A stretch of DNA of 64,000 nt from Rhizobium sullae (GCF_900169785.1 NZ_FWER01000008.1:1-64000); one strand, 5' to 3'; counted from the first letter of the stretch, positions 8,186 through 18,688 are shown. The notes: a model not told the origin generated them from the letters alone. Made by a program: numbers and translations.

Positions 8186-9364
8186 ATGAAACTACTAGAG
8201 ATCTACATATTGCGGCGCGTCGGCCAGATGTTTCTCGTAGCGCTGCTGCCGGTGCTCGCGATCATATGGACGACCCAGGTCCTGCAGCGTATCAACCTGG
8301 TCACCGATAGCGGTCAGTCGATTGGCTCGTTCGCCAAGCTTGCGACGCTGATCCTGCCATCGATCATTCCTGTCGTCCTGCCCTTCGCCATTGTGATCGG
8401 CGTCACTCAGACGCTGACGACGATGAACAACGATTCGGAGCTGACCGTTATCGATGCGGCCGGCGCAAAACGGAACATCATCATCCGCCCGATCCTGCTG
8501 CTTGCGGCCGTGATAAGCATATTCTCCTTCTTCGTCGACAACGTCGTCGAGCCGAAGGCTAAGACCGGCGCGCGCCAGATGATCGCGGCAGCCTATGCCG
8601 ATCTGCTGTCCACCGTCATCGAAGAGAAGAACTTCCGCAGGATCGATGAAGGTCTCTACGTGCAGATTTCGGAACGGTTGGCAGGCCGCGTGCTGAGGGG
8701 CCTGTTCGTCGTCGACGAGCGCGATCCCGCCTTCGACATGATCTATTACGCACGCGAGGGCGCGGTCGACGATGCGGGAACATCACTCATCATGCGCGAC
8801 GGCGAGGTTCAGCGCAAAGCCCGTGACGGCAACGTCTCCATCATCAAATTCGACTCCTATTCCTTCGATCTCTCCGATCTGACGCAGAACCGCGGGCAGG
8901 CGACGCTTCGGGCCAGCGACCGCGATCTGGCCTTCCTGTTCAATCCGGATCCTGCCGACAAGGATTACATCGCCAAGCCCGGGTCGTACCGCGCTGAACT
9001 TCACCGTCGGCTCAGCGATTGGGTTCTGCCTTTCGTTTTTGCGCTGATTGCGCTGGCGGTCGCCGGTGACGCGCGGTCGCATCGCGAGGCGCGTCTCCAT
9101 CCGATGGTCGCGGCTCTGACCCTTGCCTTCGCCCTGCGCTGGGCGTCGTTCTACGCGGCAAACCAGATCGACACGGATCCGTTCTACATCAGCGTGCTGT
9201 ATGCGATACCCGTCGTGGCCGGCATCGCCGCTATCGTCTTCCTCAGCATGCACAAGCGTCTTTTGATTCCAGCCGCCGTGGGAGAACGCGCCGCCGGCAT
9301 CTGGCATAGAATCGAGCGACTGCTGCCTTCCGCAATCGGAAAAACGCCCGGAGGCCGCGCATGA
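8186..9364 (+). CDS. lptF: LPS export permease LptF
   Basis: This 392-residue inner-membrane protein has three N-terminal and three C-terminal membrane helices around a periplasmic beta-jellyroll domain, the YjgP/YjgQ family layout. With LptG it forms the membrane part of the LptB2FG ABC transporter, which extracts LPS from the inner membrane. ATG 8186 (MKLLEIYILRRVGQMF) is preceded by an AAGGGCAGG ribosome-binding site. An upstream frame start at 8135 lacks one. Its last four bases overlap the lptG start (ATGA), implying translational coupling and equal synthesis of the two partners. LptB and LptA/C are not in this window. Confidence 0.93.
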   Translation: MKLLEIYILRRVGQMFLVALLPVLAIIWTTQVLQRINLVTDSGQSIGSFAKLATLILPSIIPVVLPFAIVIGVTQTLTTMNNDSELTVIDAAGAKRNIIIRPILLLAAVISIFSFFVDNVVEPKAKTGARQMIAAAYADLLSTVIEEKNFRRIDEGLYVQISERLAGRVLRGLFVVDERDPAFDMIYYAREGAVDDAGTSLIMRDGEVQRKARDGNVSIIKFDSYSFDLSDLTQNRGQATLRASDRDLAFLFNPDPADKDYIAKPGSYRAELHRRLSDWVLPFVFALIALAVAGDARSHREARLHPMVAALTLAFALRWASFYAANQIDTDPFYISVLYAIPVVAGIAAIVFLSMHKRLLIPAAVGERAAGIWHRIERLLPSAIGKTPGGRA

Positions 9365-10449
9365 TCTTCGGCACCCTAGGACGCTACTTCTTCCGCCGGT
9401 ATCTTGCGATCACGATCTGGTTCTTCCTCGGAATCATCTCGATCGTCTACCTTATCGATTTCAGTGAGACGGCAGGCCGGATGTCGGGCCTGCCGGGCTA
9501 TACAGTTGCCGGAGGCCTGCTGATGACGGCCGTCAGGCTGCCGCTCATCATCCAGCAGACCGTGCCTTTCATAGCGCTCTTCGTCGGGATGACCGTGCTG
9601 ATCGGATTGAACCGCAGGTATGAACTGGTGGTGGCGCGCGCAGCCGGCATCTCGGTGTGGCAGTTCATGTCGCCTTTCATCGCCGGCGCCTTCCTGCTCG
9701 GCATCCTGACGATGACCGTCATCAATCCGCTCGCGGCTTGGGGTCAGCGGCAGGCAGCACTCGTGGAAACCGATTGGCGCGGCCAGGAAAAAGCAACAAG
9801 CAACAAGCCGCTGGTTCCCTGGCTGCGCCAGATCAGCGGCCAGGACGACGTCATCATCGGCGCGCGCACGATTCAGGAGAACGGGACGCTGCTGATCGAT
9901 GCCGTTTTGATCCACTTCGATTCGGCCGGCCGCGTCATTCTGCGACAGGACGCAGCTTCGGCAAAATTGGAAGATGGTTACTGGCTTCTTAAGAACATTA
10001 CCGAACGCCGGCCAGGCGAAATCGCGGTTCGAAAGGATACTCTTCAACTTCGCACCAATCTGAAACAGGATTTCGTCCAGGAACGGTTGACAGCGCCTGA
10101 AACCATTGCCTTTTTTGATCTTTCCAATCGAATAGCAATTGCCAAATCCTTCGGCGTCCCGACGAAGGCACTGGAGACGCAATTCCACTCATTGCTGTCC
10201 CAACCGCTGCTGCTTGTCGCGATGACTCTCATTGCTGCAACAGTGTCGCTAAAATTTAGCCGGTTCAACCAGTCGAGGTCGGTGATTCTGGGTGGAATCC
10301 TTTCGGGCTTCGTGCTTTATGTCGTCAACGTGCTTGTAAAGGCATTTGGAAGCAGCGGAGTCGTACCGCCTTTCGTGGCGGCCTGGATTCCGGTCGTCGT
10401 CGCATTGGCTCTCGGCGCAACGATTCTGCTTCATCAGGAGGACGGCTAG
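9361..10449 (+). CDS. lptG: LPS export permease LptG
   Basis: This 362-residue partner of LptF has the same layout: N-terminal helices (LGRYFFRRYLAITIWFF), a periplasmic domain in the middle third and three C-terminal helices. The coupling-helix region LNRRYELVVARAAGISVWQF contains the conserved Glu that contacts the LptB ATPase. It overlaps lptF by 4 bp (ATGA) and ends one base into the GTG start of lptD (TAGTG). The three LPS transport genes are thus strictly coupled. Confidence 0.93.
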   Translation: MIFGTLGRYFFRRYLAITIWFFLGIISIVYLIDFSETAGRMSGLPGYTVAGGLLMTAVRLPLIIQQTVPFIALFVGMTVLIGLNRRYELVVARAAGISVWQFMSPFIAGAFLLGILTMTVINPLAAWGQRQAALVETDWRGQEKATSNKPLVPWLRQISGQDDVIIGARTIQENGTLLIDAVLIHFDSAGRVILRQDAASAKLEDGYWLLKNITERRPGEIAVRKDTLQLRTNLKQDFVQERLTAPETIAFFDLSNRIAIAKSFGVPTKALETQFHSLLSQPLLLVAMTLIAATVSLKFSRFNQSRSVILGGILSGFVLYVVNVLVKAFGSSGVVPPFVAAWIPVVVALALGATILLHQEDG

Positions 10450-12806
10450 TGGCGGCAGGCGACCGCAAGACTTTTAGTAAACAGTTGGTTGCCCTGCTCG
10501 CAGGGACGACTCTGCTCAGCTATTCCGGAAACATTCCCGCCGTATTCGCGCAAGATTCGACGCTGCAGAGGCTGCAGCCGAGGGTCGATCCCGAAGCGAA
10601 GATGATGCTTTCGGCCAACGAGCTCGTCTACAACCGCGATCAGCAGATCGTCTCCGCAATCGGAGGCGTACAGATCAACTATGCGGGCTACAAAATGGTG
10701 GCCCAGCGTGTGGAATACAACCAGAAGACGGGCCGGATGATGGCGATCGGCAATATCGAGCTGATCAGCCCCGACGGCAATCGCATGTATTCCGACAAGC
10801 TCGACGTGACAGACGACTTCGCCGAAGGCTTCGTCAATGCGCTGCGCATCGAGACTACGGACAACACGCGCATCGCCGCTGAAAGCGGCGAGCGGGTCAA
10901 CGACAATCTGATGATCCTCAACAAGGGCGTTTACACGGCATGCCTTCCCTGCGCCGAACGCCCGGAACGCCCGCCTTTCTGGCAGGTCAAGGCCGAGCGC
11001 GTCATCCAGAACGGCGAAAAACATACCATCCGGCTGGAGAAGGCACGCTTCGAACTGCTCGGTCATCCGATCGCCTTCCTCCCCTGGATCGAGGTTCCGG
11101 ACCAGACGGTCAAGCGAAAGTCCGGCTTCCTGTTCCCCAGCTTCAGCACATCGCAGAACCTCGGCTTCGGCCTGACGGTTCCCTACTACTACGTTTTCTC
11201 GCCGAGCATGGACCTGACAGTCAGCGGCACCGGCTACACGAATCAGGGCTTCCTGCTCGATGCTGAGTTCCGGCAGCGTTTCGAAAACGGCACGCATACG
11301 CTCCGCGTTGCGGGCATCAACCAGATACATCCGCAGAGCTTCACCGAGGACACGAGCGACCGTGAAGCCGATAACCGCGGAATGATTGGGTCCCAGGCAG
11401 AGTTCAAGATCAATCCCCGCTGGACATTCGGCTGGGATGTCATGGTGCAGAGCGACAATAACTTCTCGCGTACCTACGAACTCAAAGGCTTCAACGAAAC
11501 GACCCACAACAACCAGGTTTATCTGACGGGTCTCGGCAAGCGGAATTACTTCGACATCAGATCGTTCTATTTTGACGTCCAGGATGCCGATCCCGATAGC
11601 GAGGCAGAAAAAGAGCAGGCGATCGTCTATCCGGTGATAGACTATCATGCCGTGGCACCGCAGCCGCTTGCCGGCGGCGAGCTGTCGCTCGATGTCAACT
11701 TTACGAATATTTCGCGCACCCACGACAGCTTCTTCCTCAACCCTGTGGGCGAAAACCGCTTCCCAGGCCTCGAGGGACACACGTCCCGCCTGACGGGCGA
11801 GTTGGAATGGAAGCGTACTTTCGTGACGCCCCAGGGCGTGCTTATTACGCCTCTCATCGCCGCACGAGGCGATGCACTCGCGCTCAATATGGACGATCCA
11901 AGCGTGCTTGGAACTTACGACGGCAATTACGACGACGGCAAAAGCGCAACGCGCGGAATGATCACCGCCGGCCTGGAAGCGCGCTATCCTATCCTGATGA
12001 CCACGGCAAACAGCACGCACGTCTTCGAACCGATCGCACAAGTCTACGCCCGTCCCGACGAGCCGCTGGCAGGCGCCCTACCCAACGAGGACGCGCAAAG
12101 CTTCGTTTTCGACGCGACGTCGCTTTTCGAGCGTGACAAGTTCTCGGGTTACGATCGCATCGAGGGCGGCACGCGCGCCAATATTGGCTTCCAGTACACC
12201 GGCACGTTCGACAACGGCTACAAGCTTCACGGCATTTTCGGCCAGTCCTATCAGCTTGCCGGTCAGAACTCGTTTGCCGAGGACGATCTCGTGAATGTGG
12301 GGGCGGATTCGGGTCTCGAGACCACACGTTCCGACTATGTCGGACTGGCCGGTGTGGAGACGCCGCAGGGGCTTTCCTTCGCCGCCTCGTACCGCCTGGA
12401 CGAGGAGGATCTTTCCTTCCGTCGCGGCGATCTGACGACCGGTTTCCAGACCGATACGTTCCAGAGCCAGCTTCTCTACACCCATATTTCCGCACAGCCG
12501 GACTACGGGTTTGCTGAAGACAGCGATGAAATCCAGGCCAAGGCAACGGTCAAGTTCAAGGACTACTGGTCCGTCTTCGGTGGCATCGCATGGGATCTCA
12601 ACAACGATGTCGTCAGCAGGAAGACACTCGGCCTTTCCTATGAAGACGAATGCACGATCTTCACAATCGCCTATAGTTCGAAACGCGATACGAGCGACCA
12701 GTCGGCAAGCGATTGGAGCATCGGTGCCAGACTCACGTTCCGCACGCTTGGCGATATCAACGTTGGATATTCTGACGATATCGAAAAGAATATCTACAAT
12801 AATTGA
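10449..12806 (+). CDS. lptD: LPS-assembly outer membrane protein LptD
   Basis: This 785-residue outer-membrane barrel inserts LPS into the outer leaflet, together with LptE. It has a signal peptide ending near SGNIPAVFAQ, and an N-terminal OstA/LptA-like jellyroll with ELVYNRDQQIVSAIGGVQIN. The remainder is a large beta-barrel rich in alternating aromatic strands, ending in LTFRTLGDINVGYSDD. Cysteines occur as a CLPC pair near residue 165 and a DECTIF Cys near the C terminus. These are plausible partners for the inter-domain disulfides known in LptD. The start is GTG, sharing its G with the lptG stop. A strong hairpin follows before surA. Confidence 0.93.
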   Translation: MAAGDRKTFSKQLVALLAGTTLLSYSGNIPAVFAQDSTLQRLQPRVDPEAKMMLSANELVYNRDQQIVSAIGGVQINYAGYKMVAQRVEYNQKTGRMMAIGNIELISPDGNRMYSDKLDVTDDFAEGFVNALRIETTDNTRIAAESGERVNDNLMILNKGVYTACLPCAERPERPPFWQVKAERVIQNGEKHTIRLEKARFELLGHPIAFLPWIEVPDQTVKRKSGFLFPSFSTSQNLGFGLTVPYYYVFSPSMDLTVSGTGYTNQGFLLDAEFRQRFENGTHTLRVAGINQIHPQSFTEDTSDREADNRGMIGSQAEFKINPRWTFGWDVMVQSDNNFSRTYELKGFNETTHNNQVYLTGLGKRNYFDIRSFYFDVQDADPDSEAEKEQAIVYPVIDYHAVAPQPLAGGELSLDVNFTNISRTHDSFFLNPVGENRFPGLEGHTSRLTGELEWKRTFVTPQGVLITPLIAARGDALALNMDDPSVLGTYDGNYDDGKSATRGMITAGLEARYPILMTTANSTHVFEPIAQVYARPDEPLAGALPNEDAQSFVFDATSLFERDKFSGYDRIEGGTRANIGFQYTGTFDNGYKLHGIFGQSYQLAGQNSFAEDDLVNVGADSGLETTRSDYVGLAGVETPQGLSFAASYRLDEEDLSFRRGDLTTGFQTDTFQSQLLYTHISAQPDYGFAEDSDEIQAKATVKFKDYWSVFGGIAWDLNNDVVSRKTLGLSYEDECTIFTIAYSSKRDTSDQSASDWSIGARLTFRTLGDINVGYSDDIEKNIYNN

Positions 12807-12819
12807 TCGCGACATTGGA

Positions 12820-12851
12820 CGGCGAAAGAAAGTGGGGCCTTTCTTTCGCCG
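12820..12851 (+). other. 13-bp perfect hairpin between lptD and surA
   Basis: CGGCGAAAGAAAG-tggggc-CTTTCTTTCGCCG forms a perfect 13-bp stem with a 6-base loop, 13 bp after the lptD stop. There is no T-run after it (CAACAC follows). It may be a partial terminator, an mRNA-stabilising hairpin or a processing site that sets surA apart from lptD. Confidence 0.6.
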
Positions 12852-12980
12852 CAACACTATGCAGGACATTGCCGTCAATCGGGTTATGAGGCATAGGGAT
12901 GTCGCTTGGCGGTATCCGGCCTCGGCAAAGCTGTGTACACGCGCACTTGCTGCCGCAGCGTCTATGGGAAGGATTGACAC

Positions 12981-13931
12981 ATGATTGGCGCGAGAAAAAT
13001 TGTCACAACTCTGTTTGCCGGAGCTGCCTTGTGCGTGCTCGGGGCGCTTGTTCAGCCCCAGGGCGGTTCCGCTTTTGCCGCCAGCGAAGTCAAGGCCGTC
13101 GTCAACGGGGTGGCGCTGACCACAGGCGACGTCGCAACGCGCCAGGCGTTCCTTCGTCTCCAGCGCCAGAAGGCCGATGCGAAGACGGCAGAAGAATCGC
13201 TTGTTGAGGAAACCCTGAAGCGTCAGGAAATCTCGCGGGTGCGCATGTCCGTCTCCCAGGATGACGTCAACGCGTCCTTTGCGCGCTTTGCATCCGGAAA
13301 CAAGCTCTCGACCGAGCAGCTTACCCAAGTTCTCACTCAGGCCGGGGTCGGCGCCGATCATTTCAAGCAGTATATTGCAGTGCAAATGAGCTGGCCGCGT
13401 GTCGTCAATGCGCGCTATGGATCGAGTGCCCGCATGTCGAGCAGCGATCTCGTCAGTCGCATGATGGAAAACAACAAGCAAAAGCCGGTCACGACCGAAT
13501 ACATGCTTCAGCAAATCATCTTCGTCGTGCCGCAAGCGAAGAAGGGCATTACGGGCAAGCGCAAGAGCGAGGCCGAAGCCTCACGTTCGAAATATCCGGG
13601 CTGCGAACAGGCAAAGGTCTTTGCAGCAACAATGCGCGACGTCTCGGTCCGCGAACTTGGCCGCATCCTGGCGCCCGAACTTCCGGCCGAGTGGAAGCCA
13701 TTGGTCGAGCAGGCCAAGGGCAATACCACGGCGACCCGCGTGACGGACAAGGGCGTGGAGTATCTTGCGATCTGCAGCCAGCGCGAGGTGTCCGACGATA
13801 CAGCCGCTGAGATCGTTTTCCGGCAGGAAGACCTCGACAAGGCCAAGGCCGGCAAGAGCGCGCCGGAAAACGAAAACGCCGCCAAATATATGGAAGAGCT
13901 GCGCAAGAAGGCGCAGATCATCTATCGCTGA
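12981..13931 (+). CDS. surA: SurA-like periplasmic chaperone
   Basis: This 316-residue exported protein has a signal peptide (residues 1 to about 34, cleaved near GGSAFAASE). A SurA N-terminal chaperone domain follows, beginning [20 protein letters not shown] and rich in helices. The C-terminal half (IIFVVPQ...GRILAPELP...[13 protein letters not shown]) resembles a shortened or divergent parvulin domain. SurA escorts outer-membrane proteins such as LptD to the Bam complex. The order lptD-surA-pdxA-rsmA is the classical one. It is 5 bp before pdxA and so is co-translated as an operon. Isomerase activity is uncertain. Confidence 0.85.
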   Translation: MIGARKIVTTLFAGAALCVLGALVQPQGGSAFAASEVKAVVNGVALTTGDVATRQAFLRLQRQKADAKTAEESLVEETLKRQEISRVRMSVSQDDVNASFARFASGNKLSTEQLTQVLTQAGVGADHFKQYIAVQMSWPRVVNARYGSSARMSSSDLVSRMMENNKQKPVTTEYMLQQIIFVVPQAKKGITGKRKSEAEASRSKYPGCEQAKVFAATMRDVSVRELGRILAPELPAEWKPLVEQAKGNTTATRVTDKGVEYLAICSQREVSDDTAAEIVFRQEDLDKAKAGKSAPENENAAKYMEELRKKAQIIYR

Positions 13932-13936
13932 CCGCC

Positions 13937-14959
13937 GTGGCTACCCCATTTTCGCGCCCGCTTGCGCTGACGCAAGGCGATCCGGCCGGCATCGGCCCGG
14001 ACATAACCCTGATGGCCTGGCTGAGGCGGCGTGAGCTTGGCCTGCCACCTTTCTTTCTGATCGGCGACCCAGACGTGCTGGCGGTAAGAGCGCGGCAGCT
14101 CGATCTTTCCGTCGCGATAGCTGAGGCGAGCGCTGCAACGGCTGCGGATGTCTTTGCCGATGCCCTGCCCGTCCTGCCAATTCCTGCCGGCGTCGAAGTG
14201 GCCGCCGGCGAGCCGCATGTTGCGACGGCGCCTGCTACGATCGCCGCGATCGAAACCGCCGTATCGCTGGTCGTCAAAGGCGAGGCGGCAGGCGTCGTCA
14301 CCAATCCCATCGCCAAAGCCGTCCTTTACGAGGCTGGCTTCAAATTTCCGGGACATACTGAATTTCTTGCCGATCTCGCTACCCGCGCGACCGGCAAACC
14401 GGTCAGGCCCGTTATGATGCTGGCGGGCCCCAAGCTGCGGGCGATCCCGGTTACCATTCATATCCCGATCAAGGACGTTCCCCAGGCTCTGAGCGGCGAA
14501 CTGATTGTGGAAACGTGCCGCATCGCACACGCCGACCTCCGAAAGCGCTTCGGCATCGAGAGACCGCGCCTTGCCGTCGCCGGTCTCAATCCGCATGCTG
14601 GCGAAAGCGGAACGATGGGACGCGAGGACGAAGACATCATTCATCCCGCCATACAGCTTCTTCGCTCCGAGGGCATCGACGCGATCGGCCCCCTTCCCGC
14701 CGATACCATGTTCCACGACGAGGCCCGCGCCCGGTATGATGTCGCGGTCTGCATGTATCACGATCAGGCGCTGATCCCGGTCAAGGCGCTTGGCTTCGAC
14801 GATTCCGTCAATGTGACGCTCGGCCTGCCCTTCGTGCGGACATCGCCGGATCACGGAACGGCATTCGGTATTGCCGGTAAGGGCCTTGCGCGCGAACAGA
14901 GCCTGACTGCCGCCCTCAAGCTTGCAGCCCATCTCAGTCGTTCGGCGGAACATCGCTGA
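13937..14959 (+). CDS. pdxA: 4-hydroxythreonine-4-phosphate dehydrogenase
   Basis: This 340-residue enzyme of vitamin B6 (pyridoxal phosphate) synthesis oxidises 4-phosphohydroxy-L-threonine using NAD. Family motifs are [12 protein letters not shown] near the N terminus, [12 protein letters not shown] in the middle, and [15 protein letters not shown] with a metal-binding His, followed by [16 protein letters not shown]. The start is GTG at 13937, 5 bp after the surA stop. The stop overlaps the rsmA start (TGATG). Confidence 0.93.
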   Translation: MATPFSRPLALTQGDPAGIGPDITLMAWLRRRELGLPPFFLIGDPDVLAVRARQLDLSVAIAEASAATAADVFADALPVLPIPAGVEVAAGEPHVATAPATIAAIETAVSLVVKGEAAGVVTNPIAKAVLYEAGFKFPGHTEFLADLATRATGKPVRPVMMLAGPKLRAIPVTIHIPIKDVPQALSGELIVETCRIAHADLRKRFGIERPRLAVAGLNPHAGESGTMGREDEDIIHPAIQLLRSEGIDAIGPLPADTMFHDEARARYDVAVCMYHDQALIPVKALGFDDSVNVTLGLPFVRTSPDHGTAFGIAGKGLAREQSLTAALKLAAHLSRSAEHR

Positions 14960-15786
14960 TGGCCGCACTTGATGGTCTGCCGCCGCTTCGGGACGTGATT
15001 CAGCGTCACGGCCTCGATGCGCGCAAGGCGCTCGGGCAAAACTTCCTTCTCGACCTCAACCTGACGCAGAAAGTGGCACGCACCGCAGGATCGCTGGAAG
15101 GCTGTACCGTGTTCGAGGTAGGCCCTGGACCCGGTGGGCTGACGCGTGCCATCCTGGCGCTAGGGGCGAAGAAGGTGATTGCCGTCGAGCGTGATCCGCG
15201 ATGCCTGCCCGCGCTAGCGGAAATATCGGACCACTACCCTGACCGGCTCGAGGTTATGGGCGGCGATGCGCTGAAGACCGATTTCGAGGCGCTGGCCCCC
15301 GAGGGACCTGTCAAGATCATCGCCAATCTTCCCTACAATGTCGGTACGCAACTGCTGGTGAACTGGCTGCTGCCAAAGGAATGGCCGCCGTTCTGGGAAT
15401 CCCTGACGCTAATGTTCCAGAAGGAAGTTGGTGAGCGTATCGTCGCCGCACAGGACGACGACCACTATGGTCGGCTCGGCGTGCTTTGCGGCTGGAGGAC
15501 CGATGCGTACATGGCCTTCGACGTCTCGCCGCAGGCCTTCACGCCGCCGCCGAAGGTGACGTCGACGGTGGTGCATCTGACGCCGAAGGAAAACCCCATC
15601 CCCTGCGCCGTCGCCAACCTTGAAAGAGTAACGCATGCTGCCTTCGGTCAGCGGCGCAAGATGCTACGCCAGAGCCTCAAGCCGCTGGGCGGCGAGAGCC
15701 TGCTCAATAAGGTAGGCATCGATCCGCAGCGCCGCGCAGAAACGCTTTCCGTCGAGGAATTCTGCCTGCTTGCGAATTCGCTTTAG
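14959..15786 (+). CDS. rsmA: 16S rRNA dimethyladenosine transferase RsmA (KsgA)
   Basis: This 275-residue methyltransferase dimethylates two adjacent adenines near the 3' end of 16S rRNA. Motifs are [13 protein letters not shown], the SAM-binding [14 protein letters not shown] and the catalytic [14 protein letters not shown]. The C-terminal helical domain has [13 protein letters not shown]. It is the last gene of the lptFGD-surA-pdxA-rsmA run. Its final bases overlap the end of the convergent gmk gene by 3 bp, so there is no room for a separate terminator. Confidence 0.94.
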   Translation: MAALDGLPPLRDVIQRHGLDARKALGQNFLLDLNLTQKVARTAGSLEGCTVFEVGPGPGGLTRAILALGAKKVIAVERDPRCLPALAEISDHYPDRLEVMGGDALKTDFEALAPEGPVKIIANLPYNVGTQLLVNWLLPKEWPPFWESLTLMFQKEVGERIVAAQDDDHYGRLGVLCGWRTDAYMAFDVSPQAFTPPPKVTSTVVHLTPKENPIPCAVANLERVTHAAFGQRRKMLRQSLKPLGGESLLNKVGIDPQRRAETLSVEEFCLLANSL

Positions 15787-16445
15787 AGAGCGGGCGTTTC
15801 TTCCAGCAATTTGGTGACGAAATCGTAGATGCCGTGCCGCCGGTCGCGGCGCAGGCGTTCGGCCTTCACGATCGACTGGACGGCGTCGAAGGCGGTGTCG
15901 AGGTCGTCGTTGACGATGACATAGTCATATTCCCGCCAATGGGAGATCTCGGCGCGTGAATTGGAAAGGCGCTGGGCGATGACCTCTTCCGAATCTTCGG
16001 CACGCCGGTGAAGGCGCGACTGCAATTCAGTCATCGTCGGCGGCAGGACGAAGATCGACACGACGTCTGCCGACATCTTCTCCTGCAGCTGCTGGGCGCC
16101 CTGCCAGTCGATATCGAAAAGCATGTCGCGGCCTTCGGCCATCGCAGCTTCCACCGGCTCGCGCGGCGTGCCGTAGAAATTGCCGTGCACTTCGGCCCAT
16201 TCCAGCAGCGCATCGGAATCGCGCAGCCGCTCGAATTCGCGAATGCTCTTGAAATGGTAATGAATGCCCTCGACCTCGCTCGGGCGCCGCTGGCGGGTCG
16301 TCACGCTGACGGAGAGGCCGATCTGCTTGTCCTGTGCCAGCAGCGTCCTTGCGATCGTCGACTTGCCCGCGCCCGACGGCGACGAGATGACGAGCATCAG
16401 ACCGCGGCGGGCGATCGGAACGGGCGAAGCTTTCGCCGGTTTCAT
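15783..16445 (-). CDS. gmk: Guanylate kinase
   Basis: This 220-residue cytoplasmic enzyme converts GMP to GDP with ATP. The P-loop is [16 protein letters not shown] near residue 20. The GMP-binding region has [17 protein letters not shown] and [13 protein letters not shown]. The lid has [17 protein letters not shown]. It lies 3 bp after yicC, in the same minus-strand run fabF-mltG-yicC-gmk. yicC-gmk adjacency is common in bacteria. It converges on rsmA. Confidence 0.94.
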   Translation of the reverse strand: MKPAKASPVPIARRGLMLVISSPSGAGKSTIARTLLAQDKQIGLSVSVTTRQRRPSEVEGIHYHFKSIREFERLRDSDALLEWAEVHGNFYGTPREPVEAAMAEGRDMLFDIDWQGAQQLQEKMSADVVSIFVLPPTMTELQSRLHRRAEDSEEVIAQRLSNSRAEISHWREYDYVIVNDDLDTAFDAVQSIVKAERLRRDRRHGIYDFVTKLLEETPAL

Positions 16446-16448
16446 GTC

Positions 16449-17336
16449 CTACTCCAGATTCTGGACCTGTTCGCGGAACTGGTCGATGACGACTTTCAGT
16501 TCGATGCCGGCAGCCGTAACCGCCGAGGCATTCGACTTGGAACAGATAGTATTCGATTCGCGGTTAAATTCCTGTGCAAGGAAATCGAGCTTGCGGCCGA
16601 CCGGACCACCGCGGCCCAACAGATCGCGCGCAGCCGCGACATGCGCCTTCAGCCGGTCGATCTCTTCGCGAAGATCGGCCTTGGTCGCGAGCAACGCCGC
16701 TTCCGCATGCAGCCTGTCGCGGTCAAGCGCGCCTATCCCGTCCATCAGCAAGGCAACCTGCGCCTTGATGCGCGAGGAAATCTCCTGCGGCGTGCGCGAC
16801 GGGTCGCGCTCGATCGCATGCGTCAGGTCTTCGATCGTCGAGACGTGATTGAGCAGCACGCGGGACAGCGCGGCGCCCTCCTGCTCCCGCATATGCTTGA
16901 GGTCGGCGAGCGCGGCGAACAGGCCGTTGGTGATGTCTGAATCGCGCGCGGCGATCTCTGCCTCGCTGTCCTCAGTCTCGCGAAACTCAACGAGCCCGCG
17001 GATGGAAAGCAGTGTATCGAGGGTCAGCGGCGCCGGATCGATGACGCCTGCAAGCTGGTCGCGCATGGCGAGCACGTTGGCCAGCGCTTCCTGGTTGAGA
17101 ACAGTTTCGAAGCGGTTCTCGCCGGCCGAGACCGAGAGGTTGACCTGCATGTTGCCGCGGCTGAACTGTTCGCCCGTGACACGGCGGACATCGGTTTCCA
17201 TGCGCTCGAGGCCGGGCGGCAGGCGAAGCCGCAGGTCAAGCCCCTTGCCGTTGACCGACCGCAGTTCCCATGCCCAGCGCCAGCGGCCGCTCGTTCCCTC
17301 GCGCCGCGCAAAACCAGTCATGGACTGCAAAGCCAT
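16449..17336 (-). CDS. yicC: YicC/YloC family endoribonuclease
   Basis: This 295-residue protein starts MALQSMTGFARREG, the hallmark N terminus of the YicC family, and contains ELRSVNGKGLDLRLRLP. The C-terminal DUF1732 part has KLDFLAQEFNRESNTICSKS and the helix IELKVVIDQFREQVQNLE. YicC/YloC proteins are reported to act as endoribonucleases. I chose ATG 17336 because the family starts there; an upstream codon at 17354 would overlap the mltG stop. It lies between mltG (14 bp before) and gmk (3 bp after). Confidence 0.9.
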   Translation of the reverse strand: MALQSMTGFARREGTSGRWRWAWELRSVNGKGLDLRLRLPPGLERMETDVRRVTGEQFSRGNMQVNLSVSAGENRFETVLNQEALANVLAMRDQLAGVIDPAPLTLDTLLSIRGLVEFRETEDSEAEIAARDSDITNGLFAALADLKHMREQEGAALSRVLLNHVSTIEDLTHAIERDPSRTPQEISSRIKAQVALLMDGIGALDRDRLHAEAALLATKADLREEIDRLKAHVAAARDLLGRGGPVGRKLDFLAQEFNRESNTICSKSNASAVTAAGIELKVVIDQFREQVQNLE

Positions 17337-17350
17337 CCGAGCCTCCGAAA

Positions 17351-18571
17351 TCAATTCGTCTTCTTTTTCTTCTGCTGAGCCGGCGGCTCGGCCTGAGCTT
17401 CCGGCTGGCCGTCGACCACGATATTCGGATCGGCGCCCTTGTCAGCTGCAAGCTTGCGCCAGCGCTTGACATTGGCATTGTGTTCTTCAAGCGTCGCCGC
17501 AAAAACGTGGCCGCCGGTGCCATCGGCAACGAAATAGAGATCCGCCGTCTTCCACGGATTAGCAACTGCTTCCAGGGCATCGCGGCCAGGATTTGCGATC
17601 GGCGTCGGCGGCAGGCCCTTGATCAGGTAAGTGTTGTAAGGCGTTTCCTTCTTGAGGTCCGACAGGAAGATCGGCCGGTCGGCGGGCTTTCCGTCGCCAC
17701 CGAAGAGGCCGTAGATGATCGTCGGATCGGACTGAAGCCGCATGCCTTTGGCGAGCCGGTTGAGGAAAACGGACGCGACGTGCGCGCGCTCATCCGGAAT
17801 ACCTGTCTCCTTCTCGATGATCGAAGCGAGTATCACGAACTCTTCCTTGGATTTCAGCGAGACCGAAGGATCGCGCTTCTCCCAGATCTGATCGACGAGC
17901 TTCGTCTGTGCCGCGGCCATCTGGTCGATGATCTCGGGGCGTTTCGTGCCGCGGGAGAACTTGTAGGTGTCGGGACGCAGGCTGCCTTCGGGTGGCAGCG
18001 CCGTCGGCAGCTCGCCTTCGAGGACGGTATCCCCGTTCATGCGGTTGAACATCTGGCGCACCGTCAGGCCCTCCGGGAAGGAGATCGAATAGAGGATCGA
18101 TTTGCCGGACTTCAGCAGTTCCATGATGTCGTTCATGGAAGCCTTCGCCTTGATCTCGTATTCACCGGCCTTCAGGCTCTCGCCCTCTTTCAGGTACGTC
18201 GCCGTGAGGTAGCGGAAGATGCGGGCATCGGAGACGATGTTGTTGCGCTCGAGATTGGTGGCGATCTCCGAAAGACCGGCGCCGCTGCGCACGATGAAAT
18301 TGGTGTTCGTCTCCAGCGGACCGGGTTCCTGGTAGCTGGAGATCGCGTAATAGAACGCGAAGATGCCGGCGGCGCAGGCAAGCACGACCATCGTCATCAG
18401 GAAATTCAGGAAGATGACGACCTGGCTGCGCGCCTTCTTCGAGCGCTTCGGCGGCTCCGGAACGCGTTCCGGGCGCAGCGCTTCATTGGGCGACTTCGGA
18501 ATGATCGGCCCATTCTGCGCAGGCTGGCTGTTGTGGCCCGCCGCGTCGTTGCTCTGATTCGTATCGCTCAC
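17351..18571 (-). CDS. mltG: Endolytic peptidoglycan transglycosylase MltG
   Basis: With a GTG start at 18571 (AGAGG site upstream) the protein has 406 residues. There is a cytoplasmic Pro-rich N terminus, one membrane helix (VVIFLNFLMTMVVLACAAG), a LysM-like segment and the YceG/MltG catalytic domain. The catalytic Glu lies in LASIIEKETGI, near residue 253. Further motifs are LQSDPTIIYG and LPPTPIANPG. MltG cuts nascent glycan strands and sets their length. The frame is open upstream to 18679, but that extension looks non-coding. It follows fabF by 117 bp; fabF-mltG linkage is common in Proteobacteria. Confidence 0.9.
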   Translation of the reverse strand: MSDTNQSNDAAGHNSQPAQNGPIIPKSPNEALRPERVPEPPKRSKKARSQVVIFLNFLMTMVVLACAAGIFAFYYAISSYQEPGPLETNTNFIVRSGAGLSEIATNLERNNIVSDARIFRYLTATYLKEGESLKAGEYEIKAKASMNDIMELLKSGKSILYSISFPEGLTVRQMFNRMNGDTVLEGELPTALPPEGSLRPDTYKFSRGTKRPEIIDQMAAAQTKLVDQIWEKRDPSVSLKSKEEFVILASIIEKETGIPDERAHVASVFLNRLAKGMRLQSDPTIIYGLFGGDGKPADRPIFLSDLKKETPYNTYLIKGLPPTPIANPGRDALEAVANPWKTADLYFVADGTGGHVFAATLEEHNANVKRWRKLAADKGADPNIVVDGQPEAQAEPPAQQKKKKTN

Positions 18572-18688
18572 CGGCAATCCTCTAAACTTGGCCCTGTCCG
18601 CTGTTTTAAGAAGCAATACGGCAAAAAGCAGGTAGGGCCATCCTCCCGAAGGTACTGGCCCGTCCTCCTGTCGCTTCAAAAACCGCCG

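Noticed and set aside
10446..12041. 531-codon minus-strand frame opposite lptD
   Set aside because: Shadow of lptD caused by GC-rich third positions; no domain recognised.
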